Assembly (NCBI GenBank): GCA_039621445.1
Contig: CP154954.1
Coordinates: 7,690,634 to 7,754,633 of the forward strand
DNA: 64,000 bases
Direction: 5' to 3'
DNA from: Euglena gracilis
Taxonomy: Eukaryota; Euglenida; Euglenophyceae; Euglenales
The position numbers and the translations under genes were made by a program. The notes beneath the pieces are model-generated. The model saw nothing but the letters and a program-made list of their open reading frames with translations. It searched no databases and was not told where the DNA came from. Shown here one piece after another: positions 59,234-64,000 of the stretch (positions are counted from its first letter, which is position 1; the number at the start of each line of letters is the position of its first letter).

Positions 59234-59462
59234 GGTGTGGGTGTGGTGGGTGGGTGGGTGGGTTGTTGGGTGGTGGGTGGGGGGGGGGTGTGGGTGGTTG
59301 GTGTGTGGGTGGGTGGGTGGGTGGTGGGTGGGTGGGTGGGTGGGTGGGTGGGTGGTGGGTGGGTGGGTGGGTGGGTGGTTGTGTGTGTGGTGTTTGTGTG
59401 GTGTGTGTGGTTTGTGTGTTGTTTGTGTGGTGTGTGTGGTTGTGTGTGTGGTGTGTGTTTGG

Positions 59463-59513
<51 letters not shown>

Positions 59514-61852
59514 CCCCCCCCCGCCACCACCCACCCCCCCCAACTCGAAGTCCTCTCCCCGTAAACAGCAGTATGGGCTGAAGAGGCGTTGCAGCCCACC
59601 GAGCTTACTGCACTCAGGGGGAGGGGTTGAGAAATGTTCGACGCGGTAGCGGATGGTGTGCTGCGCCAAGCGGCTGTGGCCCAAGCTGTGCAAGTGGGGT
59701 GGTGCCCCCTGCGGCAGAAATGGGAGGCGGGTCTTGTTGAGCTTGAGCTTGACCCTATTTCTAAGATGTGGACAGTTCTCAACAAACACGCATCAGAAAC
59801 CTGTGCCATTTTTGCAGTGGTGATAAATGCATTTCTGCGCCATCGAATTGCCAGTTCATCCCCGCTGATCATCTGGCCATCCAGATCAGTGCGATCAACA
59901 TAAGGTCGAGCTGTTGCATCTTTTTCAGATTGCTATTTTTTTGTGCGCAACAAAATGGACATAGATGCACAGGGGTGTAGAAAAAAATTCACAGAGTTTG
60001 TGAGGACCGCAACTTTGAGGTTCCCTTCAGGAAGCACCCAACTCTTTTTAAGGAGATGGGGATAGAGATCCCCCCAGAGTTCCGCTGGAGGCCGGGTTGC
60101 AATACCAAAACCCACCCTTCCAGCCCCAAGGAGGGAGGCTCCAGGCTTAAGTTTAGGGTCAGGGTAAGGATAAGAGTTGGGATAAGAGGGTGAGGTTTTA
60201 GGCCAAGTTAGGCAAAAAAAATAGGCCTAAATGAGGCCTGAATTAGGCCCGAATTCGGTCTAATTTTCTAACTTTGGCTCACCCTAACCCTAAATCGCAA
60301 CCCTGACACTATGCCAAAAAGTATATAAAAACATAAAATGCCAAAAAGATCAAGGCCCCAACGGCTTGCGTTCAAGAAAGTGGGCCCCCTGTCAAACTAC
60401 TGGGCTCCCCCCGGGGGGGGGGGGACAGTGGTTGATGCTGCCATATGAATGTGCATTGGACATTTTCCATAATTCATCATGCATTATAATAATATATTAA
60501 TATATATATATTACATTATACATAATATATATAATATAATATAATATGTATATTGCATAATATATATATATTATCATGTATATAATATATTATAATTATA
60601 CATAGTTTATGGTATATGGTACATACATACTATGTATTATTACGTATTATATATTATTCATAATTTGATGATAATCAATCTCCTGCTGGTGTTTTTTTTT
60701 GTAAACGGCAATAACAGGCTTGGGGGGGCATTCCGTCCTGTGCTGAAGGCAGGGCAGGAAGCTGCCCCCCTGCCCCCCCTCCCCCCCATCAGGAACCCCC
60801 CCGGTCCACCCCATTTTTTTTCCCCCCCCATTTTTTTTTCCTTCCCCTTCGTTTTTTTTTTCCACTTCCCCCGTTTTTTTTTGCCAACGTGCTTCAAAGC
60901 ATTGCCACTTGGACCCCTCCCCCCACCACCACCGTCCACCCACCCCCACCGACCAGCGCCCCCCACCCACGCCCGGTCCCCGCCCCCCCGCCCCGCACCA
61001 ACCCTGTCCCCTCCTGCCCCCCACGCCCCCCTACCCCCCCCGCCCTGTCCCCTCTCCCCAGCCCTCCTGCCTGCCCACTCCCCCCTGCCCTCCTCTCACA
61101 TGCCTTGGGTGTGCCACTGTGACCCACAGTTTGCCTTTCCCCCATGTGCCCCCATCCATTCTGCATTTCCACCAATTACAACACAATTGTATCTGTTACC
61201 ATGACCCCATGCACACTTGCCACCAAGGTTTTCGGGGAATTTTTTGCAGTTTTTGTGTTTCTGTTCCTTCCCTTTTTCTGTCCTTAATTTTTTCGGATTT
61301 TTGATCAATCACCTGCTGGTGTTTTTGAGTTCAATTGTAAAAATGATACGGTAATAACAGGCTGAATTGGGGGGGGGGGGCATTTAGCCAAAGTCTAGTG
61401 CTGAAGGCAGGGTTCAATACAAGGAAGCTGTCCCCCTGGTTGGACCAGACCCCCCCTTGGCAGGAAAGGGGGGGTCTGGATCCCCCCCTGGTCAAAGGGG
61501 GACAGAGGACCCCCAAAAAGGTCAATTTTTTCCTTTCGGCTCTTTGCACCAAAAAACTGGCACGTTTAATTTTTGTCCAAAAAAAAGTTACCCCAGAAAT
61601 GACGTTTGGGTGGATTTGGGCGGGATTTGGGCAGCGGATCGCGCTGGGTCGAAACCGGTCATTATGACCGGAAACTTTGGAGAGCACTGCCGATGCAGCA
61701 AACCTGCTCCACAAAGCACGGCCAGTCCACCTTGGCACAGCCACAGGCGTAGACCAGCGCCCCCAGCCACATGGCCGCCCGGTCCCCGTTGGCGAGGGCG
61801 ACCGGGCGGAGCAGCAGAAGGCGGGGGAGAGAGAAATATCGGCGGCACACAA
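38042..61852 (-). CDS. RAB3GAP1: RAB3GAP1-family Rab3 GTPase-activating protein catalytic subunit, multi-exon, 5' end not found
   Basis: Twenty minus-strand exons give, in order, segments matching the known protein from about human residue 130 to the C-terminus. In animals the protein pairs with RAB3GAP2 as a GAP for Rab3 and as an exchange factor for Rab18 at ER and lipid-droplet membranes. Decisive matches are SDMQAFKAANP followed by DFVRWYSPKDF (human SDMESFKAANPG, DFVRWYSPRDY), VTEDM with SRLGTS (human MTEDL, AKLGTS), HAEGRL...ALFIP (human RPEGRL...PLYIP), LRLWRRF...SSCLLHQ (human HLWQEF...RCCLLHQ), ADPIEQL...RWPAL (human EDPISEL...TWPHL) and a C-terminus ending in stop at TALAF. Reading phase agrees across most junctions. 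Several introns need GC donors. Exons for the first ~130 residues were not found, so the start is unknown. Family identity is near certain; exact exon edges are less so. Confidence 0.93.
38929..38995 (+). mobile_element. Short decamer-array MITE copy
   Basis: CACCTATAGTTGACCCCCAG at the left, three to four ttttcggcca units, and CCATATAGGTG at the right. Same design as 62954-63058. Confidence 0.6.
39126..39597 (+). mobile_element. Family F hAT-type MITE, 8-bp duplication
   Basis: 472 bp with GATTAAAG at 39118-39125 and 39598-39605. Perfect terminal repeats CAGGGTTCGATATAAGG / CCTTATATCGAACCCTG. Internal hairpin CGGCGCAAAGCGCCGG. Inserted into older AT-balanced sequence in the last large RAB3GAP1 intron. 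Confidence 0.87.
40093..40220 (-). pseudogene. Second hAT transposase C-terminal relic
   Basis: Reads AERTFSQFRHIQTDDRLNMT DEILHQGFF before a stop, the hAT C-terminal motif (A-E-R-x-F-S ... D-R-L-N ... E). The frame is closed upstream by a stop, so only a fragment survives. A related, more decayed stretch follows at 40930-41060. Confidence 0.65.
40275..40545 (+). repeat. 18-bp minisatellite, about 15 copies
   Basis: Units like catcttgtccagcatctg with point variants. The period is a multiple of three, so the minus strand stays open as a D-A-x-x-G-Q-D repeat. Within the last RAB3GAP1 intron, beside the hAT relic. Confidence 0.93.
41135..41194 (+). mobile_element. Decamer-array MITE, right part only
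   Basis: Three ttttcggcca-like units followed by ACTGTAGGTGCTTGG. The left terminal repeat is missing. Confidence 0.5.
41287..41453 (-). CDS. RAB3GAP1: RAB3GAP1 exon s (start uncertain)
   Basis: Coding-like block LSHNPRTASAVHSSLPASLV ... TVEEWHAMARPQL ... FFNK before donor AAG|GTTTAG. It falls between exon r and the C-terminal exon and plausibly covers the human GRIIHKLFVNAQ region. No acceptor keeps phase with exon r; the only in-block AGs are near 41413-41417. Confidence 0.6.
41787..41994 (-). CDS. RAB3GAP1: RAB3GAP1 exon r
   Basis: Acceptor cccgacag; YAEVCDRLDAAEAAGAAAVS LLARFG, matching human ITNVEALIARARSLKAKFG. The frame stays open through a poly-T stretch to LLLDTRPKFK and a consensus GTGAGT donor. 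About 18 residues around MPWIVFFF look non-native (runs of A/T and a CTTCTTTTAAA motif like element ends here), so a small unrecognised intron is possible. Confidence 0.8.
42773..42836 (+). repeat. Degenerate telomere-like repeats
   Basis: gggttagg, attagggtta, cggttttagggtta words over 60 bases, in the intron between RAB3GAP1 exons q and r. Confidence 0.6.
43048..43208 (-). CDS. RAB3GAP1: RAB3GAP1 exon q
   Basis: Acceptor catgcacag; VLQCLADHWVVMAFAALAHA ... RLADALTAALVPGRPLSLE, matching human LLPCVIHAAVLKVKEEE onward. Donor GAGAG|GTGTGC leaves phase 2, completed by the G that opens exon r. Confidence 0.85.
43550..43621 (-). CDS. RAB3GAP1: RAB3GAP1 exon p
   Basis: Acceptor cagagcag; RQGFDAVREANVALHFLEQL then PVPE, matching human RRLFDDTREAEKVLHYLAIQ. 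Donor GAG|GTGTTG, phase 0. Confidence 0.9.
44263..44520 (+). mobile_element. Family C hAT-type MITE, 8-bp duplication
   Basis: 258 bp with ATGGAGAA at 44255-44262 and 44521-44528. Same termini and hairpin (GGCGCCTTCGGCGCT) as the 20662 copy. In the intron between RAB3GAP1 exons o and p. Confidence 0.85.
44645..44695 (-). CDS. RAB3GAP1: RAB3GAP1 exon o (17 codons)
   Basis: Acceptor catgcag; EPGNVWQVLWEESAALP, matching human PSNMWVEAWETAKPIP. The only phase 0 exit before an in-frame TGA is the GC donor CCG|GCCTGA. Short, but the W-x-x-x-W pattern and flanking exons support it. Confidence 0.82.
45122..45262 (-). CDS. RAB3GAP1: RAB3GAP1 exon n
   Basis: Acceptor caaccacag; SDMQAFKAANPFDPCLVDF then VRWYSPKDFSAARLADF. 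This is the most conserved Rab3GAP1 segment and carries the catalytic-domain entry. Donor ACG|GTGGGA gives phase 0; the frame stays open further, so the end could be up to 60 bases later. Confidence 0.93.
45672..45734 (+). repeat. (ATTTCAT)n degenerate repeat
   Basis: Tandem catttcatatttcat units just 3' of RAB3GAP1 exon m. Confidence 0.85.
45879..45995 (-). CDS. RAB3GAP1: RAB3GAP1 exon m
   Basis: Acceptor ctacgcag; QPLPVTEDMVGQQQEVFSRL then GTSREAHRLRTRLQTGSLQ, matching human EPAPMTEDLLEEQSEVLAKL GTSAEGAHLRARMQSACL. Exit at CAG|GCGTGTG, a GC donor, is needed to join exon n in frame. Confidence 0.93.
46967..47152 (-). CDS. RAB3GAP1: RAB3GAP1 exon l
   Basis: Acceptor cctccag; an Ala/Pro/Ser-rich linker, then HAEGRLGALRPLGDAALL ... 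GRALFIP, matching human RPEGRLYQHGKLTLLHNGEPLYIP. Donor AAG|GTGGCC, phase 0. The human acidic linker upstream of this point appears shortened or lost. Confidence 0.9.
47188..49090 (+). repeat. 1.9-kb compound microsatellite
   Basis: Ordered blocks along the strand: gcgtgt, then gcgcgt with gagagt variants, then gagagtga, then gtgtga, then gtgtgtggt and pure GT. All units are six-based or derived from it. Lies in the RAB3GAP1 intron between exons k and l. Confidence 0.98.
51069..51218 (-). CDS. RAB3GAP1: RAB3GAP1 exon k
   Basis: Acceptor gcccgcag, 50 codons with VLRLWRRFAEAVRLFWE ... GPPDWSSCLLHQ, matching human HLWQEFVLEMRFRWE ... GPPDLRCCLLHQ. Phase 0 exit requires a GC donor, CAG|GCGTGTG; the nearby GT would break phase. 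Confidence 0.92.
52159..52302 (-). CDS. RAB3GAP1: RAB3GAP1 exon j
   Basis: Acceptor caaacag; PLRPGSAHALLAYQAAQVVA matches human FKSAPSDSLTYKLALCLCMI. The strong donor GTGTAAGC leaves phase 1, which conflicts with the next exon's phase 0 entry. Donor CCT|GTTCAC, earlier in the exon, would fit phase 0 instead. Confidence 0.75.
52939..53095 (-). CDS. RAB3GAP1: RAB3GAP1 exon i
   Basis: Acceptor gtctcag; ALEYVQAVFSPSLQCLPPEG ... PQGLKLRP; donor GTGAGT. It resembles human VLNTILLFLFPDAVSEKPLDG. It ends in phase 1, which the next exon completes with two bases. Confidence 0.78.
53497..53598 (-). CDS. RAB3GAP1: RAB3GAP1 exon h
   Basis: Acceptor gcgcaagcag, 34 codons CDVLVATGRDAGALVL ... HLLTEEQ, donor CAG|GTGCCC, phase 0 to 0. 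Variable region of the family; accepted on splice sites, phase and GC-rich codon use. Confidence 0.65.
53690..54760 (+). repeat. AT-rich then CT-rich low-complexity tract
   Basis: tataatata words to about 53990, then tctcctctctcc polypyrimidine for 500 bases, then tataatatgt again. In the RAB3GAP1 intron between exons g and h. No gene seen. Confidence 0.9.
55635..55812 (+). repeat. (GGTCCTGGGGGG)n minisatellite
   Basis: About 14 units of a 10-14 bp G-rich motif with length changes in the G run, immediately 3' of RAB3GAP1 exon g. Confidence 0.9.
55845..55950 (-). CDS. RAB3GAP1: RAB3GAP1 exon g
   Basis: Acceptor ccgtgag; RPATDVVLEHQYQAQGLSDR ... ARAK; donor AAG|GTTCTT, phase 0. It lies where the variable middle of the protein is expected. 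Similarity to the family is weak, so support is position, composition and phase. Confidence 0.65.
56403..56464 (-). CDS. RAB3GAP1: RAB3GAP1 exon f
   Basis: Acceptor cttccag, then SAAGEVGVLLGDQVREFLSG, matching human KAENPQCLLGDFVTEFFKI. Donor GGGAG|GTCCCA leaves phase 2, which the next exon completes. Confidence 0.8.
57522..57584 (-). CDS. RAB3GAP1: RAB3GAP1 exon e (21 codons)
   Basis: A tiny exon reading KFLNPCCDQLHAIDPATVAIQ minus its last residues, between acceptor ctggag and donor CAG|GTGCGT, phase 0 at both ends. It aligns with human NDVYSDLDPIQAPHW. It is found only by exon order and phase, because it is too short to stand out as an open frame. Confidence 0.75.
58016..58117 (-). CDS. 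RAB3GAP1: RAB3GAP1 exon d
   Basis: Acceptor gccccag, phase 0, 34 codons: ACSLSMTWGTTADPIEQL ... RWPALPNDSPHI, matching human FGACEDPISELHLATTWPHL. Donor ATC|GTCGCA keeps phase 0 into the next exon. Confidence 0.85.
58760..58853 (-). CDS. RAB3GAP1: RAB3GAP1 exon c
   Basis: Encodes PPLLVSAQHSYSIAGY...EDWQE, matching human PLPPVSIAIRFTYVLQDWQQ. The donor is GAG|GTCACC. The start is the nearest in-frame AG and is less certain than the end. Confidence 0.75.
59163..59512 (+). repeat. (GT)n / (GGGT)n compound array
   Basis: GT block, GGTG-rich middle, then tgtgtggtgtgtg and GT, between RAB3GAP1 exons b and c. Confidence 0.95.
59643..59708 (-). CDS. RAB3GAP1: RAB3GAP1 exon b
   Basis: Acceptor ctgccgcag, phase 0, then GAPPHLHSLGHSRLAQHTIRY. 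It corresponds to the human FEMVHLRKVPNQYTHL segment. The exon may run on through VEHFSTPP to a GTAAGC donor about 40 bases further; the end is uncertain. Confidence 0.6.
60470..60665 (+). repeat. AT-rich tract
   Basis: tatataatatat words with no coding potential. Confidence 0.8.
60680..61440 (+). repeat. Duplicated segment pair
   Basis: 60680-60780 and 61308-61440 share atcaatcncctgctggtg, aataacaggct, ggggggcatt, gtgctgaaggcagg and aggaagctg in order, with indels between. Confidence 0.65.
60781..61307. other. C-rich noncoding stretch
   Basis: Pyrimidine-rich with many CCCC runs; no exon recognised. The plus-strand Pro/His frames reflect composition only. Confidence 0.5.
61408..61560 (+). 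mobile_element. Family F left-end fragment
   Basis: Begins CAGGGTTCAATACAAGG and continues with ggaccagaccccccc, ggcagg and ggtcaattttttcc blocks like the other family F copies. No right end was found. Confidence 0.55.
61704..61852 (-). CDS. RAB3GAP1: RAB3GAP1 exon a (first recognised)
   Basis: Acceptor cagcag, then CRRYFSLPRL ... AMWLGALVYACGCAKVDWPCF, ending VEQ before a GT donor (GTTTGC). It aligns with human REFVVIAPA ... LLLSSVSIALGNTGCQVPLFV. The entry phase requires one base from an upstream exon, so this is not the start of the gene. Confidence 0.8.
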
Positions 61853-62318
61853 CTGCTGAGCGATTCCCGCGTCACCTGCTCCCTCAATGACCCTCACCCC
61901 ACCTACAGGTCACGTCGGACGGACTTTCATTTACGCCAAAGGTCTGCCGTGGACGAGCATAAGAAACCTGTGCTCAAACTGGAAACAAAAGCGCAGCCAG
62001 TGCCTGATGGGTGAGGGGCTCCCTAGCCCAAAAATAAGCCGCCACTCCGAAAACCAGTCAATGACCTCGAGGTGCTGCTGTTGCAGCTGCGCAATCGAGA
62101 TATGTGATGTGCCACAGGGTGTGACTCGCAGTGGGGTTGCCTTCGTGCTGTGCCCCGCAAGGGAGGGATCATGCTGGCGACATGTCCACCAATTACAAGT
62201 GCAGTTGTAATTAATTCACTTGTAAGTGTATAAGGCAGCCCGAAACTACTGGGCCCCCCGCCGGGGGGGGGGGGGGGCAGTAGTTAATCCGGGGGGTCAA
62301 AATAGTTTTTTTTTTGCG

Positions 62319-62449
62319 TTAATGATGGAATAGGGTTAGGTGCGCGACTTAGGGTTAGGGTTAGGCCTAACTAATAGACGGGTGTTCGGTGTACAAGTTA
62401 GGCCTAACCCTAAGCCTAAGTCGCGCACCTAACCCTATTCCATCATTAA
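62319..62449. repeat. 54-bp near-perfect inverted repeat with TTAGGG units
   Basis: Arms 62319-62372 and 62396-62449 pair at 53 of 54 positions around a 23-base loop. They contain agggttagggttagg and its complement. A long cruciform or hairpin. Confidence 0.93.
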
Positions 62450-62468
62450 CCCCAAAAAAATAATACCT

Positions 62469-62511
62469 TGTTAATTGTTAATTGTTAATTGTTAATTGTT
62501 ATTGTTAATTG
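62469..62511 (+). repeat. (TTGTTAA)n heptamer repeat
   Basis: Five to six ttgttaa units directly after the inverted repeat. Confidence 0.85.
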
Positions 62512-62953
62512 TGAATAAGTTATTTTTGATTATCAGGGTATTATTTGGGGGGTTCAAGCATTGCCTGAAAAATGTGCATGGGCTATTCACGATTACCAGG
62601 GATTTTTACAGGGAATTTTGGGGATTGCAGACCCAGGAACCTGTTGCACACCTCGATTGAAAGCTTTTATTGAGGGCTTCGACAGACAGCAACAGATTTC
62701 AGCCCAGCCACGCCGCACCGCGCTCTTATTCTGGACGATTGTCCGCGCTGAAATTTAAAATATCTGTTGGTCAGGTTTGGCACTTCAGTTGCCGTACTAC
62801 ACCTCAATCGAGAGCTCTTTACAACGCCTTTCAACAGATGGCAACAGAATTAAAGATATTTTTGCATCTGGGTTGGTCATGAGCAAATTCTACGAACTTG
62901 AGCTGAGAAAAAAATTCAAAAAATAATCATTTTCTCCAAATTATTTGTGAGAA

Positions 62954-63058
62954 CCAAACACCTATAGTTGACCCCCAGATTTTCGTCATTTTCGGCCATT
63001 TTCGGCCATTTTCGGCCATTTTCGGCCATTTTCGGCCATTTTTACTATAGGTGCTTGG
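62954..63058 (+). mobile_element. Short MITE with decamer array, flanked by TGAGAA
   Basis: Terminal repeats CCAAACACCTATAGT and ACTATAGGTGCTTGG enclose tandem copies of ttttcggcca. TGAGAA flanks both sides (62948-62953, 63059-63064). Related copies at 38929-38995 and 41135-41194 carry different decamer numbers. Confidence 0.72.
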
Positions 63059-64000
63059 TGAGAACTTCAAAAATAATAAACCCTTTTTAGTGATGAGCAC
63101 ACAACAAACATTGGTGCGGCAAACTGATTGTGCAAAAAACAAAAATAACATTTTCAAATATTAGAAACAGTTGAATCCTTTCTTCACCCTTCCTTGCAGT
63201 AAAACGCACGCGCACAGTTGGAGCCAGGACACAGCAGGGATGGTCTTGATGAGTCCCAAATGCATGCAGCTCGTAGCGCTGCCCTCCCCATGACAGCTCA
63301 GGACTGGGAGCCTCTGGAGCAGAAACCTCAGCCTGTCAGCTCAGGATATGAACCCGGGTGACGACAAAAAAAAATGTTTGAAATGTAACTTGTTCGAAAA
63401 GGAGGAAAGGATGCAACCTGAACCCTTATTGTTGGGGTACAGGGAAGGGGGTTCCTTTGGGGGGGGGGGGTTGTGCTTTGTGTTCTTCTGTGAAACAACA
63501 AAAAAAAATCAATTTAAAATTTGAAAAAAAATATTTCATTTTATTTCATTTTTAAAAAGGGTGGGAACTGAAATAAAAAATGATAAAATCATTCTGCCTT
63601 CGGCATAATTTTTCAAGCACTTTTTGGGGCTCTTTGCGATGTTCTGTCATCCATTTTAAAAAGATTCTATGATTTGTGTCCACACAGGTACTGTGGCAAG
63701 GAGGAGATATACAGATTGTGCAAATAACATTTTTAAATTTGAGGGCGGGGGCACAAATTCTGAAATTTTCAGTTGTTTGTATGTTTCCCTCTGTTTCTGG
63801 AAATGCAGTTTCCCCAAATGAAAAGTGGTCGTTGCCAGCAGGTACAAATATTGCTTTCAAATCTCCTGCGAATTCTCTTTGAACATTGCAACACGTCGAA
63901 TTTGAAACATGGTGCTCCCATAAGTGGATTTGGATTGACCAGCATCGCACTACATTTTCAAGTGGGAACAGTGCGGGGGGGAACAGCTCGGGGGGGGGGG

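Larger units (their letters stand above)
61853..64000. other. Upstream side of RAB3GAP1, no exon recognised
   Basis: Exon a needs at least one more upstream exon. A weak candidate is about 61937-61980 on the minus strand (acceptor tttgtttccag, donor GTAAATG, phase 1 compatible), but I cannot match its peptide. The remainder holds the inverted repeat, a MITE and AT-rich DNA. Confidence 0.4.

Noticed and set aside
60632-61204. 190-codon Pro/His-rich plus-strand frame
   Set aside because: Composition of a C-rich tract on the strand opposite to all genes; no splice-compatible neighbours.
63270-63362. Plus-strand mini-frame TAQDWEPLEQKPQP
   Set aside because: Only about 24 codons, no splice context and on the strand without genes; no family recognised.

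Overview
This is a window from an intron-rich eukaryotic nuclear genome. There is no sign of bacterial, organellar or viral gene organisation. Coding sequence appears as short (50-250 bp), very GC-rich exons, all on the minus strand, separated by introns of about 0.1-4 kb. The introns are full of microsatellites, poly-G/poly-C runs and short inverted-repeat elements. Three genes lie head to tail in the same direction. Many introns are best explained by GC-AG rather than GT-AG splicing. Unidirectional genes plus frequent GC donors are features known from dinoflagellates, so an alga or protist of that kind is my leading guess. This is inference; no marker gene here settles the taxonomy. All gene calls rest on my memory of conserved family sequences, on reading-frame phase across splice sites, and on exon order matching protein order.

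Layout, in transcription order (right to left). (1) About 61.85 kb down to 38.04 kb: the catalytic subunit of Rab3 GTPase-activating protein (RAB3GAP1 family), 20 exons recognised. The 5' end lies in the unresolved 61.9-64 kb stretch or beyond the window; the stop codon is at 38042. (2) 35.95 kb to 25.97 kb: a small CCHC zinc-knuckle protein with Ser-rich and Lys-rich tails, resembling SREK1IP1 (SREK1-interacting protein 1, p18SRP). Two candidate exons in its middle are unresolved. (3) 23.92 kb to beyond the left edge: the N-terminal half of GCN1, the HEAT-repeat ribosome-associated activator of the GCN2 kinase. 28 exons are recognised, from the start codon to just past the segment aligned with human residues of the 'AFSLVFPFL' region, with lineage-specific Ala/Pro/Lys-rich insertions. 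The three genes have unrelated cell roles (vesicle traffic and Rab regulation, splicing, translation stress signalling). Nothing suggests they work together beyond shared direction.

Mobile DNA. The most interesting layer is a set of 100-515 bp non-autonomous elements in the introns. They have terminal inverted repeats beginning CAGG and, in four copies, exact 8-bp target-site duplications (CTCAAGGG, TTCGCAAC, ATGGAGAA, GATTAAAG). A fifth copy has a one-mismatch duplication. This is the signature of hAT-superfamily DNA transposons. Two decayed hAT transposase C-terminal segments lie in the same window (31.1-31.65 kb and 40.1-40.2 kb). Several families share a central GGCGCC-type hairpin. The first GCN1 intron has a 9-bp direct repeat placed exactly at its donor and acceptor, as expected if the intron arose from an inserted element.

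Repeats. Very long simple repeats occupy introns: (GGGA)n, (GT)n/(GCGT)n, a 1.1-kb (CA/CACG) tract, a 1.9-kb compound GCGTGT/GCGCGT/GAGAGT/GTGTGA tract, (GGCA)n, (AATCAG)n/(GAA)n, AT-rich and CT-rich tracts, and an 18-bp minisatellite. They create most of the long open frames in the window, none of which I accept as genes. I found no tRNA, rRNA, CRISPR array or recognisable promoter.
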